Of a DNA stretch of 64,000 nucleotides, positions 49,210-58,905 are shown piece by piece. Each line of letters begins with the position of its first letter. Positions within the stretch are counted from its first letter, which is position 1. The notes below the pieces were generated by a model. The model was not told the DNA's origin. It made no database searches and saw only the letters and a list, made by a program, of their open reading frames with translations. The stretch is taken from assembly GCF_018199995.1 (NCBI RefSeq), contig NZ_CP073578.1:372001-436000 (forward strand), given 5' to 3'. This DNA comes from Photobacterium sp. GJ3 (GTDB lineage Bacteria > Pseudomonadota > Gammaproteobacteria > Enterobacterales > Vibrionaceae). A program made the translations under genes and the position numbers.

Positions 49210-52200
49210 GGCTCACCTCCAGTGCTTCCTTGTTCTGTACTTCCGCCGCTGCTTTGCGTTTTTGCAGCACGGCTTTGTAGTCACGTGGCATGACTTTCAC
49301 GAGATGTTTGAGGTTGTCCTCAAAGTTGCCGAGGAAAGTTGCCGCGACGGTACTGCCCGTCAGTTGCTGGTGACGGGTGAGCATGTCCTTCAGCAGTCCA
49401 ATGTCCTCATTGTCCAGCGGGTCCAGATCCACCAGTTCATCGTTCAGCTTGCTTTCAAAGTCGTTGAACTGATCCCAGACATAGGCGACACCGCCGCTCA
49501 TACCGGCTGCGAAGTTACGGCCGGTCTGACCCAGTATGATAGCCACGCCGCCGGTCATGTATTCACAGCCATGGTCACCCACGCCTTCAACCACCACACG
49601 GGCACCGGAGTTCCGGACACAGAAACGCTCACCGGCTTTACCGCGGATGAAAGATTCACCCGACGTTGCGCCATAGAAGCAGACGTTGCCGACAATGATA
49701 TTGTCTTCGGCAATTAAGTCAGATTTTGCATCCGGGTAGAGCACCAGCTGACCGCCAGAGAGGCCTTTGCCCCAGTAATCGTTGGCATCGCCTTCCACTT
49801 CAAATGTCACACCTTTCGCCAGGAATGCGCCCAGACTCTGGCCAGCGGAGCCGTTGAATTTCACATGCATCGGCTGCGGCAGACCGGCATCTTTGTAGAC
49901 TTTGGAGATTTCGTTCGACAGCATGGTGCCCACGCTGCGGTCAATATTGGTGATCGGGAACGTGGCATTGACCGCTTCACCCCGCGTTAGCGCTGGCTCT
50001 GCAACATCAATCAGCTGGCGGTCCAGTACGGCTTCCAGATGGTGATTCTGGCTGCATTGGTTGTAAACACCGTCTGCCTCACGCGCCGGTTCCAGATGCA
50101 GAACCGGGCTCAGATCCAGATTTTTGTATTTCCAGTGGCCAATGTTGTCGCGGATTTTCAGATGCTGTGACTGACCGACCATCTCATCAATGGTACGGAA
50201 ACCCAGCTCGGCCATGATTTCACGCAGGCCTTCCGCCATGTACTGGAAGAAGGTCACCACGTCTTCCACGCGACCGTCGAAGCGCTCACGCAGCGTCTTG
50301 TTTTGCGTCGCGATGCCCACAGGACAGGTGTTTTTATGACACTTACGCATCATGATACAACCTTCCACCACCAGAGCGGCGGTTGCGACGCCCCATTCTT
50401 CAGCACCCAGTAAGGTGGCAACAGCAAGGTCTCTTGGTGTTTTCATCTGACCGTCACTCTGGACCACGATGCGGTTTCGCAGGCCGTTTTTCAGCAGTGT
50501 CTGATGCGTTTCCGCCAGACCCAGCTCCCATGGCAGACCCGTATGACGAATGGATGAGATAGGTGATGCCCCTGTACCGCCGTCGAAACCGGCGATCAGC
50601 ACCACATCAGCTTTGGCTTTGGCAACCCCGGATGCAATGGTGCCGACACCAGCTTCCGAAACCAGTTTGACGTTGACGCGGCTCTTGCGGTTGGCGTTCT
50701 TCAGGTCATAAATCAGCTGCGCCAGATCCTCGATCGAATAAATATCGTGATGCGGCGGCGGCGAGATCAGGCCGACGCCCGGCGTCGAATGTCGGGTCGC
50801 GCCGATCCAGTCATCGACTTTATCGCCCGGTAACTGACCCCCTTCGCCTGGCTTGGCCCCCTGAGCCATCTTGATTTGCAGCTCATCGGCGTTGGTCAGA
50901 TAGTAAGAGGTGACACCAAAGCGGCCTGAGGCGACCTGCTTGATGGCGGAGCGCTCCCAGTCGCCGTTTTCTTTCTTCTCAAAACGAGCTGGATCTTCAC
51001 CGCCTTCACCGGAGTTCGATTTGGCGCCAATCCGGTTCATGGCTACGGCCAGTGTTGAGTGGGCTTCGTAGGAAATTGAACCAAAGCTCATCGCACCGGT
51101 GGCGAATCGCTTGAGGATCTTCTCAATCGGCTCGACTTCTGCCAGCGGGATGCTGTGGCTTGGGTCGGTGTGAAACTGCAGCTGGCTGCGCAGGGTGGCA
51201 GCATGATCGCCCTGACTGTCGACTGCGTGACAGTATTCTTTGAACTGGTTGTAGTCTTTGCCACGGGTAGACTGTTGCAACAGGGAAATCGTGGTTGGGT
51301 TAAACAGGTGCTTTTCGCCCCGTTGTTTCCATTGATAAACCCCGCCGACATCCAGCATTTGCAATGGAATGTCACGCAGCGGATAGCCGACGCGATGACG
51401 GATCAGCACTTCTTTGGCGATGTCGTCCAGTGTCAGCCCTTGAATCCGGGAGACGGTACCGGTGAAGAATTTGTCGACTACGGCTTTGCTGATCCCCAGT
51501 GCTTCGAAGATTTGCGCGCCATGGTAAGACTGCAATGTGGAGATCCCCATTTTCGAGAAGATCTTCAGCAGGCCACCATTGACGGCTTTACGGAAGTTGT
51601 TGAAATAAGTGTCAACAGGCGTCGCCAGATCCAGCTTCTTACGCTGCTGCAAAGATACGATGGTCTCGGTGACAAGGTACGGGTTGATCGCATTCGCACC
51701 ATAGCCAATCAGGGTCGCAAAGTGATGGGTTTCCCGGGCATCTCCGGTCTCAACCACCAGATCGCATTTTGCACGTAGCCCTTTACGGATCAGATGGTGA
51801 TGGACGGCACCCACAGCCAGCATGGCCGGAATATGGGCATGCTGTGAATTGACAGTCCGATCACTTAAGATCAACACCGAATAGCCATCAGTCACCGCAT
51901 CCTCAGCATGCTGGCACAGATGGTTCAATGCTTGTTCCAGCTTGCCGGTTTCGTCACTGGCAGGGAACACGATATCCAGCGTTTTGGCCTGCAGGTGCGG
52001 CTGATCGATGGCACGGAGTTTTTCCAGTTCCGCATCACTTAGAACAGGGGAATCCAGTTCCAGTTTCTGACAGTGAGACGGGCCTTCTTTCAGCAGGTTC
52101 TGATCTTCACCCAGATAGGTTTTGAGCGACATCACCATGCGCTCACGGATCGGATCGATCGGTGGGTTGGTGACCTGCGCAAATAACTGCTTGAAGTAAT

Positions 52201-53755
52201 GCGACAGATGCTGAGACTGATGCGACAGCACAGCCAGTGGCCAGTCAGCACCCATAGAGCCCAGTGGCTCTTTACCTTCATTTGCCATGGGCAGAATGAT
52301 GTCGTTGACTTCTTCACTGCTGATGCCAAAGGCTTGCTGCTGATGCAACAGCTTCTCGGCTTCCGGCTGTGTATGACTGTAAGCTGCGGCAGGTAGATCA
52401 TTAAGGTGCAGCAGGTTCTCTTTCACCCACTCGTCATAAGGCTGAGCCGTTGCGATGCTGTCTTTGACCTCATCGTCAGAGACAATCCGGCCCTGCTCCA
52501 GATCCGCCACAAAAATACGGCCCGGCTGCAGACGGCCACGGAAGTGGATATTGTCCGGTTCGATTTTCACAACACCGGATTCAGACGCCATCACCAGAAA
52601 ATCGTCTTTGGTTACGGTATAGCGCGACGGACGCAGGCCATTCCGGTCCAGGGTTGCACCCACGGTGACACCATCGGTGAAACAGACGGAAGCCGGACCA
52701 TCCCAGGGTTCCATCAGATTGGCGTGATACTGGTAAAATGCCCTGCGTTTCGGATCCATCGCCGGATTTTCCTGCCAGGCTTCCGGGATCAGCATCATCA
52801 ATGCATGTGGCAGGCTGCGGCCGGACAGAACCAGCAGCTCCAGCGCCATGTCGAAGTTGGCTGAATCGGATGCGCCTTCCTGACAGATTGGCATCAGCAT
52901 TTTCAGCTCTTCTTCACTGAATAAGTCGGATTGCAGCAGGGCTTCCCGCGCTTTCATCCAGTTCAGGTTACCGCGTACGGTGTTGATTTCACCATTGTGG
53001 GCGATGTAACGGAAAGGCTGGGCCAGACGCCATCTCGGGAAAGTATTGGTCGAAAAACGCGAGTGAACCAGAGCCAGCGCGCTGACCATCGCCGGGTTTT
53101 GCAGATCCAGGAAATACTGTGGCACCTGCTCTGTGGTGAGCTGGCCTTTATAGATCAGCGTTTTGGTCGAGAAGGCATTGATATAAAAGTCTTCTCCGAT
53201 ATTAGTTACGCTTTCCAGGCAGACTCGAACGGTGTAGTTACGTAGCACATAGAGTTTACGCTCCAGTTCTGCCTGAGGCATGTCGGCGCCGCCGGTCACG
53301 AATGCATGTTCAAACTGAGGTTCGGTGCTCAGGGGATCGGCACCAATCATGCTGTTGTCGGTGGGTAGTACACGGTAACCCAGAACGCTCAGGCCCAGAC
53401 GTTGTGCGTTTCTGGCCAGAATTTCCCGGCATTGTTCGCGTTTGTGTTCGTCTTTCGGAAACAGAATGACACCCACGCCATACTGATCAAAAGCAGGCAG
53501 GGCGAGGCCAATTTTCTGGCATTCCTGCAGCAGGAATTCGTGAGGCTTTTGCAGCAGAATCCCGGCACCGTCACCACTACACGGGTCACAACCCTGACCG
53601 CCACGGTGCTCCATTCGAGCCAGCATATCCAAAGCCTGGGTGATGACCTGGTGAGACTTGCGGTTTTTAAGATGGGCGACAAAGCCGATACCACAGGCAT
53701 CGTGCTCCATTTCAGGGACATACAGCCCCTGACCATTCAACGCATGATCTGTCAT
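49202..53755 (-). CDS. gltB: glutamate synthase large subunit (second operon)
   Basis: 1517 residues, intact. Glutaminase Cys21 follows a 20-residue propeptide (MEHDACGIGFVAHL). The FMN/synthase domain contains [20 protein letters not shown] and the Fe-S site CHKNTCPVGIATQNKTLRERF; the C-terminal GXGXG domain carries YMTGGVAIILGQTGRNFAAGM. Belongs to the Bacillus/cyanobacterial-like GltB lineage, unlike the enteric-type copy downstream. V. cholerae has the same two-operon pattern. Has a long leader with several hairpins, suggesting post-transcriptional or attenuation control. Confidence 0.95.
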   Translation of the reverse strand: MTDHALNGQGLYVPEMEHDACGIGFVAHLKNRKSHQVITQALDMLARMEHRGGQGCDPCSGDGAGILLQKPHEFLLQECQKIGLALPAFDQYGVGVILFPKDEHKREQCREILARNAQRLGLSVLGYRVLPTDNSMIGADPLSTEPQFEHAFVTGGADMPQAELERKLYVLRNYTVRVCLESVTNIGEDFYINAFSTKTLIYKGQLTTEQVPQYFLDLQNPAMVSALALVHSRFSTNTFPRWRLAQPFRYIAHNGEINTVRGNLNWMKAREALLQSDLFSEEELKMLMPICQEGASDSANFDMALELLVLSGRSLPHALMMLIPEAWQENPAMDPKRRAFYQYHANLMEPWDGPASVCFTDGVTVGATLDRNGLRPSRYTVTKDDFLVMASESGVVKIEPDNIHFRGRLQPGRIFVADLEQGRIVSDDEVKDSIATAQPYDEWVKENLLHLNDLPAAAYSHTQPEAEKLLHQQQAFGISSEEVNDIILPMANEGKEPLGSMGADWPLAVLSHQSQHLSHYFKQLFAQVTNPPIDPIRERMVMSLKTYLGEDQNLLKEGPSHCQKLELDSPVLSDAELEKLRAIDQPHLQAKTLDIVFPASDETGKLEQALNHLCQHAEDAVTDGYSVLILSDRTVNSQHAHIPAMLAVGAVHHHLIRKGLRAKCDLVVETGDARETHHFATLIGYGANAINPYLVTETIVSLQQRKKLDLATPVDTYFNNFRKAVNGGLLKIFSKMGISTLQSYHGAQIFEALGISKAVVDKFFTGTVSRIQGLTLDDIAKEVLIRHRVGYPLRDIPLQMLDVGGVYQWKQRGEKHLFNPTTISLLQQSTRGKDYNQFKEYCHAVDSQGDHAATLRSQLQFHTDPSHSIPLAEVEPIEKILKRFATGAMSFGSISYEAHSTLAVAMNRIGAKSNSGEGGEDPARFEKKENGDWERSAIKQVASGRFGVTSYYLTNADELQIKMAQGAKPGEGGQLPGDKVDDWIGATRHSTPGVGLISPPPHHDIYSIEDLAQLIYDLKNANRKSRVNVKLVSEAGVGTIASGVAKAKADVVLIAGFDGGTGASPISSIRHTGLPWELGLAETHQTLLKNGLRNRIVVQSDGQMKTPRDLAVATLLGAEEWGVATAALVVEGCIMMRKCHKNTCPVGIATQNKTLRERFDGRVEDVVTFFQYMAEGLREIMAELGFRTIDEMVGQSQHLKIRDNIGHWKYKNLDLSPVLHLEPAREADGVYNQCSQNHHLEAVLDRQLIDVAEPALTRGEAVNATFPITNIDRSVGTMLSNEISKVYKDAGLPQPMHVKFNGSAGQSLGAFLAKGVTFEVEGDANDYWGKGLSGGQLVLYPDAKSDLIAEDNIIVGNVCFYGATSGESFIRGKAGERFCVRNSGARVVVEGVGDHGCEYMTGGVAIILGQTGRNFAAGMSGGVAYVWDQFNDFESKLNDELVDLDPLDNEDIGLLKDMLTRHQQLTGSTVAATFLGNFEDNLKHLVKVMPRDYKAVLQKRKAAAEVQNKEALEVSHG

Positions 53756-53777
53756 AACTACATCCTTCCAGTGTAGA

Positions 53778-53975
53778 GCAGACGGTTCCTCCGTCTGCGA
53801 TTCCTTCTTTATTTTTATGCCTGCGTATGATGGGTCATCCGGACCTCATGCCCGATTTGCCCGCAGGAACTGCCGTCGTTCCTGACGAGCGGCAGCTTGT
53901 CTGCGCATCAACACATTGTGCTGAATGACGAAGACGCGAAAGCCATCCTGAGTGGATGGCCATCTGGTTATATAA
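53778..53975 (-). promoter_or_regulatory. structured 5' leader of second gltB
   Basis: Reading the minus strand from a TATATAA-like -10 near 53970, the roughly 210-base leader can form three stems: gccatcc / ggatggc (53942-53960), tgccgtcgt / acgagcggca (53871-53894, imperfect) and gcagacgg / ccgtctgc (53778-53798). The last lies 23 bases before the ATG, next to the AGGA ribosome binding site. It is not a riboswitch class I recognise. Alternatively these are chance hairpins in a long promoter region. Confidence 0.4.
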
Positions 53976-54438
53976 TGCACACAATGAAAATATATTACAG
54001 ATCTGTTGGGTGAATTACTATCAATAAATCCGACTTTAGTTGTAGCTGCTGCTGAATGGATACGCTGGATAGTCACTTTTATGACTTTTAATTCACAAAG
54101 TATATTTGATTGTGAATTATTATTGCTTTACTTGGATTTCAGATGTCTTGGATGTCAATCATTTTTGTTTGAAAATGTAGTTGTTTTATTTCATGTTGGT
54201 TTCTTGGTATCTTTCTGTGCAATTTGATGGATGCATAGTCGATCAGACTGAAATATTGCGTGGAATCAGTTGCTGTGCCTGACAGGAATGGCACGTTAAA
54301 CATCACTTTTTGGCATATTAATTTTTCACCCTATGCAGCAGCTTCTTGCAACTGTGTTAAATTGGCGACAATACTTGGACGCGCTGATTCAGCGAACAGC
54401 AGAGGATCTGCCAGCAAGGCTGCAGGAGACGAACAGAC
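53976..54438. other. divergent intergenic region gltB / diguanylate cyclase
   Basis: About 460 AT-rich bases with no gene. It contains the 31-bp dyad listed below and the promoter of the diguanylate cyclase gene; short open frames inside it have no ribosome binding site. Confidence 0.5.
54089..54119. promoter_or_regulatory. dyad taattcaca-N13-tgtgaatta
   Basis: Perfect 9-bp inverted repeat with a 13-bp spacer, between gltB and the diguanylate cyclase gene. The half-sites are in the opposite order to a CRP site, so CRP is not proposed. It could be an operator of an unknown regulator or an RNA hairpin. Confidence 0.35.
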
Positions 54439-56250
54439 ATGCAAAAAAGAGACAGTTTGAATCTTGTTGGTGCTGCCTGTGCCGCATTCCCCTGCTGGGG
54501 GGCAGCAGAGGAAACACTGAGCCTTTCCATGATCGGTCTGGTCCTTCTGGGAATTGCAGTCCTGACGTCCCTGAGTGCCTGGCTGATCCATTATCTGGGC
54601 ACGATGGCGTTCAAACGACTGCATGCGACGATTTCCCGTTTGCCGATTGCCGCCGCCATTATCCGCAGGAAAGACGGGAAGCTGTTTTACGCGAACAGTG
54701 CTTGTCAGGCGTTACTCGGGGTCAGTAAAGTCGGACACCGTTACTATTATCCGGAAGGGATTGGGACGCATATGGTGGCCGATGTATTGCGGCCGCTTCA
54801 GTTGGGGACCGGGTTCGAGAATGTCGAAGATACGCTCCGGATCAGCGACCATAAAAGTATTCGCGTTCTGATCTCCGGTCAGCTTTTGAGTTATCGGTTA
54901 CAGTCAGCCTGGTTGCTGTTTTTTACCGAGCCTGCCAAACCCGCCAGTCCGTCTGTACAGCTGGAACAGCGGATCTTCCAGCGGGTGCTGAATTCCTTGT
55001 CTGAATTGGTGTATTTTCAGGATAAGGCCGGCAATATCATTGGCACCAACACGGCGTTTGACCGTTTCTGGCGAGGGCGGCGGGAGGAAGGTCTGATTCA
55101 GGGTGATCCGACAGGAGTTGAAGAAACGCCAGTGATTCACACCTGGACAACCGCGCCGGACGGTTCGAGCCGCTTGCTGGAAACCAATAAAACCACCATG
55201 ACGGATGAAGAGGGCCAGGTGATGGGAACCCTCAGTATCAGTCACGATGTGACCGACTGGCATGAAATGCAGGAAAGTCTGAAGCAGGAAATTGAAAAAC
55301 GCGAAGTAACCGAGCAGATCCTCGCGCAGCGCAATACGCTGCTGAATTCCATTCTGAATGCCAGTCAGGATCCGATTGGTCTGTACAACGAACATGGCGT
55401 TTATGTGGGATGTAATGAGCCGTTCGCCCGTGTTCTGGGGTTCCAGGCCAAAGAATTGATTGGCAAAACAGCCCGCAACGTGATTGATCCGGAAATGCTG
55501 CAAGAATTCTATCAGTCGGATGTTAAAGTCCTCAAAGAAGGGCTGACCGTGAAAACGGATGCGTATGTGATTTTGGAAACGGGTGAACCGGTCTGGTATG
55601 AAATTGTGAAATCACCTTACCGGGATCCGACGGATGGTTCGGCCGGCGTTCTGCTGATTGCCCGAGATGTCACGGAGCGGAAACAGGCCGAGCAGCAACT
55701 CGCGGATGCCATCATGGAACTGCAGGAACTGAGCTTTGTCGACAGCCTGACCAAAGTGGCCAACCGTCGCAGTTTTGATGAACATCTGCGAAAGCTCTGG
55801 CACAGCCATATGCGTGAGCAACAGCCCCTGACTTTGATTCTGTGCGACATCGATAGTTTCAAAGCCTATAACGACAACTACGGACATCAGCAGGGAGACC
55901 ATGCCCTTCAGGAAGTCGCGCAGGTGTTTGACAGCGTGATCCGCCGGGAAACGGATGAAGTTGCCCGCTACGGCGGTGAAGAATTTGCATTTCTGTTGCC
56001 CAATACGCCGTTGTCGGGCGGGGAAACGGTCGCCCAGAAAATTCACGATAAGCTGGCCGACAAGGCGATTCCCCATGGCTACTCCGGGATCAGTGATCTG
56101 ATGACCGTCAGCCTCGGTGTGGCGACGATGACGCCGATGCCAACGCAAGATTACGGTGAGTTGATTGCGATGGCCGACAAAGCTCTATATAAAGCAAAAG
56201 CCGAAGGACGGAACACGACCCGCCTGATGGCAGAACAAGACGAATTCTGA
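54439..56250 (+). CDS. PAS-PAS-GGDEF diguanylate cyclase
   Basis: 603 residues. N-terminal membrane helix (about 30-50), then a PAS-like region (65-160), a PAS domain (180-280), another PAS with PAC (300-425), and a C-terminal GGDEF domain. The active-site motif reads GGEEF (512-516), which is functional in known cyclases, and the inhibitory I-site RETD (503-506) is intact, so c-di-GMP synthesis with product inhibition is expected. Sits 39 bases upstream of arcB in the same direction, as in V. cholerae (VC2370-VC2369), with a weak hairpin between them. Likely senses redox or a small ligand through PAS; the cofactor is unknown. Confidence 0.88.
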   Translation: MQKRDSLNLVGAACAAFPCWGAAEETLSLSMIGLVLLGIAVLTSLSAWLIHYLGTMAFKRLHATISRLPIAAAIIRRKDGKLFYANSACQALLGVSKVGHRYYYPEGIGTHMVADVLRPLQLGTGFENVEDTLRISDHKSIRVLISGQLLSYRLQSAWLLFFTEPAKPASPSVQLEQRIFQRVLNSLSELVYFQDKAGNIIGTNTAFDRFWRGRREEGLIQGDPTGVEETPVIHTWTTAPDGSSRLLETNKTTMTDEEGQVMGTLSISHDVTDWHEMQESLKQEIEKREVTEQILAQRNTLLNSILNASQDPIGLYNEHGVYVGCNEPFARVLGFQAKELIGKTARNVIDPEMLQEFYQSDVKVLKEGLTVKTDAYVILETGEPVWYEIVKSPYRDPTDGSAGVLLIARDVTERKQAEQQLADAIMELQELSFVDSLTKVANRRSFDEHLRKLWHSHMREQQPLTLILCDIDSFKAYNDNYGHQQGDHALQEVAQVFDSVIRRETDEVARYGGEEFAFLLPNTPLSGGETVAQKIHDKLADKAIPHGYSGISDLMTVSLGVATMTPMPTQDYGELIAMADKALYKAKAEGRNTTRLMAEQDEF

Positions 56251-56272
56251 TGCTGCCTGCGGGCAGCATTTT
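56251..56272 (+). terminator. weak hairpin between the cyclase gene and arcB
   Basis: Stem tgctgcc / ggcagca with a short loop then TTTTG, directly after the cyclase stop and 18 bases before arcB. Probably partial, letting some transcription reach arcB. Confidence 0.45.
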
Positions 56273-56289
56273 GTTGTGATGGAATCTTC

Positions 56290-58656
56290 ATGAAACAAAT
56301 CAAAATGTTGGCGCAGTTCTATGTGGATCTGCTGGTGAAACTGGGCATTGTGCGTTTCAGCCTGTTGCTGGCACTAGCGCTGGTTGCACTGGCTGTCGTG
56401 GTACAAGTTGGCGTGACGCTCGCACTGCAGGGCGAAGTGCTCAATATCGACATTGTCCGCTCTGTATTCTTTGGCTTACTCATTACGCCCTGGGCGGTGT
56501 ATTTCTTGTCTGTGGTAGTTGATCAGCTGGAAGATTCCCGCCAGCGTTTGTCTAAGCTGGTGACCAAGCTGGAAGAGATGCGCTCACGCGATCTGACGCT
56601 GAATAAGCAACTGAAAGATAATATTACCCAGCTCAATCAGCAGATCGAAGTACGAATCAAAGCTGAAGAAGAACGCCGCACAGCGATGGAAGATCTGGAG
56701 AACGAGGTGGCTCAGCGTGAAAGTGCGCAATTGGAGCTGGCCGAGCAGAGTGCGTTACTGAAATCTTTCCTGGATGCCTCGCCTGATCTGATTTATTACC
56801 GCAACGAAGACAATGAGTTTTCGGGATGTAACCGGGCTATGGCCGAATTGACCGGAAAAACCGAAAAAGAGCTGGTCGGCCTGACGCCATGGGATGTTTA
56901 CAGTGAAGAAGTGGCCAGTAAGATTGTTGAAACGGATCAGCAGGTCTTTACCCAGAATATCTCGCTGACCTATGAACAGTGGCTGGAATATCCGGATGGC
57001 CGCAAAGCCATTTTTGAACTGCGAAAAGTACCGTTTTACAGCCGTGATGGTCGTCGACTTGGCCTGATGGGGTTTGGCCGGGATATCACGGAGCGGAAGC
57101 AGTACCAGGAAGCGCAGGAAAAAGCCAGCCGCGACAAAACGGCCTTTATCTCGACCATCAGCCATGAATTGCGTACCCCGCTGAACGGGATTGTCGGGCT
57201 GAGCCGCATGCTGCTCGACAGCCGTCTGGATGAACAGCAGCGCGGTTTTATGCGGACGATTTATGTCAGTGCTATCACCCTTGGCAATATATTCAATGAC
57301 ATCATTGATATGGATAAGTCGGACCGCCGTCGTCTGGAACTGTTGCCGGCACCGCTTGATTTTGATGCCTTTATTGAAGAGATGGGCAATATCTCCGGGC
57401 TGATGGCCGAGCAGAAAGGATTGCGTTTTGATCTGGAACAACTGACGGATTTACCGCCCTTTATTCAGGTCGATGGCACCCGGTTACGTCAGGTGTTGTG
57501 GAATCTGATCAGCAATGCCACCAAATTCACCAAGGAAGGAGGGGTGATCCTGTCGGTGAGCAGCGACCTTGTTGATGATCAGCAGGCTGAAATCACCTTT
57601 GAAATCGAAGACAGCGGCATTGGGATCCCCGAATCTGAACTGGATAAGGTCTTTGCCATGTACTATCAGGTCAAGCAAGGGCAGGACAATCTGCACGCTG
57701 TAGGCACAGGCATTGGTCTGGCGGTCTCGCGTCAGTTGGTCAATATGATGGGCGGTGATATTCAGGTCACGTCAGAAGTGGGCGAGGGCAGTACCTTTAC
57801 CGTGACCATCCGGGTGCCTGTGCTGGAGCAAATCACCGAAGATGAAGAAACGCCTGTGCTGTCTCAGCGCTCCCTGCGTATTTTTATGGTTGAAGATATT
57901 GAGCTGAATATTACGGTGGCCCGAGCGCTGCTGGAAGGATTAGGTCATCAGGTTACAGTGGCCATGCGGGGGGATGAAGCCCTCGAGCTGTTCCAGCCGG
58001 CAGATTATGATCTGGTGTTGCTGGATATTCAGTTGCCGGATATGACCGGCTTTGAAATTGCCAAGGTGCTGCGGGCCCGTTACCGGAACCTGCCTCCGCT
58101 GGTGGCGTTGACGGCCAATGTTATTAAAGACAAAGGAGAATATCTGGAGCAGGGAATGGATGATGCCATCAGCAAACCGTTGAGTGTGAAAGCCATGAAT
58201 ACGGTGATTCAGCACCTGGCATTGCAAGACAACACGACACCGACATCCGAAGCGTCTCAACCAGTGAATAGCGAGGAAACGAAGATGAGCGAAGACACCC
58301 TGAGTCAGTTACTCGATTTTGAGATGCTGAGTTCTTACGTGGACATTGTGGGTACAAAGCCTGTCTTCGACTCGATTGAGATGTTTGAAAAAATGATGCC
58401 GGAATACTTGTCGATTCTGGATACTAATATGACGGCCAAGGACAAGGATGGCATTAAGTTTGAAGCCCATAAAATCAAAGGTGCAGCCGGTTCGATAGGC
58501 TTGAAACGAATTCAGCAGGTGGCGCAGAAAGCGCAATCGCCTGAGCTGCCAGCCTGGTGGGAAAACATTGAAGACTGGGTGGATGAGATCAAAAACAGCT
58601 ATCAGAACGATCTGAACTTGCTGAAGGGGTGGCTGGAAAGTAAAGCGGCAGAGTAA
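56290..58656 (+). CDS. arcB: aerobic respiration sensor kinase ArcB
   Basis: 788 residues. Tripartite hybrid kinase: two membrane helices (about 22-47 and 55-78), a leucine-zipper-like coiled coil (80-150), PAS (153-270), HisKA with His292 (STISHELRTPLNG), ATPase domain (IEDSGIGIP, GTGIGLAVS), receiver with Asp579 (LVLLDIQLPDMTG), and HPt with His727 (FEAHKIKGAAGS). Phosphorylates ArcA when quinones are reduced. The redox cysteine Cys180 of E. coli ArcB is present (FSGCNRAM), but the position of E. coli Cys241 is isoleucine (RKAIFELRK). Convergent with arcA, separated by a repeat element and a terminator. Confidence 0.94.
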   Translation: MKQIKMLAQFYVDLLVKLGIVRFSLLLALALVALAVVVQVGVTLALQGEVLNIDIVRSVFFGLLITPWAVYFLSVVVDQLEDSRQRLSKLVTKLEEMRSRDLTLNKQLKDNITQLNQQIEVRIKAEEERRTAMEDLENEVAQRESAQLELAEQSALLKSFLDASPDLIYYRNEDNEFSGCNRAMAELTGKTEKELVGLTPWDVYSEEVASKIVETDQQVFTQNISLTYEQWLEYPDGRKAIFELRKVPFYSRDGRRLGLMGFGRDITERKQYQEAQEKASRDKTAFISTISHELRTPLNGIVGLSRMLLDSRLDEQQRGFMRTIYVSAITLGNIFNDIIDMDKSDRRRLELLPAPLDFDAFIEEMGNISGLMAEQKGLRFDLEQLTDLPPFIQVDGTRLRQVLWNLISNATKFTKEGGVILSVSSDLVDDQQAEITFEIEDSGIGIPESELDKVFAMYYQVKQGQDNLHAVGTGIGLAVSRQLVNMMGGDIQVTSEVGEGSTFTVTIRVPVLEQITEDEETPVLSQRSLRIFMVEDIELNITVARALLEGLGHQVTVAMRGDEALELFQPADYDLVLLDIQLPDMTGFEIAKVLRARYRNLPPLVALTANVIKDKGEYLEQGMDDAISKPLSVKAMNTVIQHLALQDNTTPTSEASQPVNSEETKMSEDTLSQLLDFEMLSSYVDIVGTKPVFDSIEMFEKMMPEYLSILDTNMTAKDKDGIKFEAHKIKGAAGSIGLKRIQQVAQKAQSPELPAWWENIEDWVDEIKNSYQNDLNLLKGWLESKAAE

Positions 58657-58817
58657 TACCAATCAAAGTCAGTCAGTGATCAGAAATAGCGCAGAAAAAA
58701 TGTTTGAGAACAAGGCGGATTTTTTAGCTAAGTCGTGATTCTACAATCAAAAAATCTAACGCAGTTATCGAGCATTTGAACAAGCTAGGATGACCAGTGA
58801 TTTACTGCGATTGGTAT
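58656..58817. repeat. 162-bp foldback repeat (MITE-like), copy B, inverted relative to copy A
   Basis: Same element as 32304-32464 in opposite orientation: perfect 9-bp ends ATACCAATC / GATTGGTAT and a long self-complementary interior including gattctacaatcaaaaaatc. Like copy A it begins in the final base of a TAA stop codon, here that of arcB. No coding capacity. Confidence 0.85.
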
Positions 58818-58852
58818 AAGTTGCAGCGACTGAGTTCACCATCTGACAAAGC

Positions 58853-58881
58853 AAAAAGCGTCGCAATTGCGACGCTTTTTT
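58853..58881. terminator. bidirectional terminator between arcB and arcA
   Basis: A nearly perfect palindrome with AAAAAGCGTCGC and GCGACGCTTTTTT arms around AATT. A-run and T-run flank it on both strands. Confidence 0.9.
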
Positions 58882-58905
58882 GATGCGAATCGACCGAAGT
58901 GAGGA

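Noticed and set aside
53846-54076. 76-codon minus-strand frame in the gltB leader
   Set aside because: It overlaps the hairpins and promoter-like elements, has no ribosome binding site and no leader-peptide codon bias for Glu or Gln.
54089-54119. CRP binding site
   Set aside because: The half-sites are TTCACA...TGTGAA, the reverse of the CRP order TGTGA...TCACA, with a 13-base spacer.
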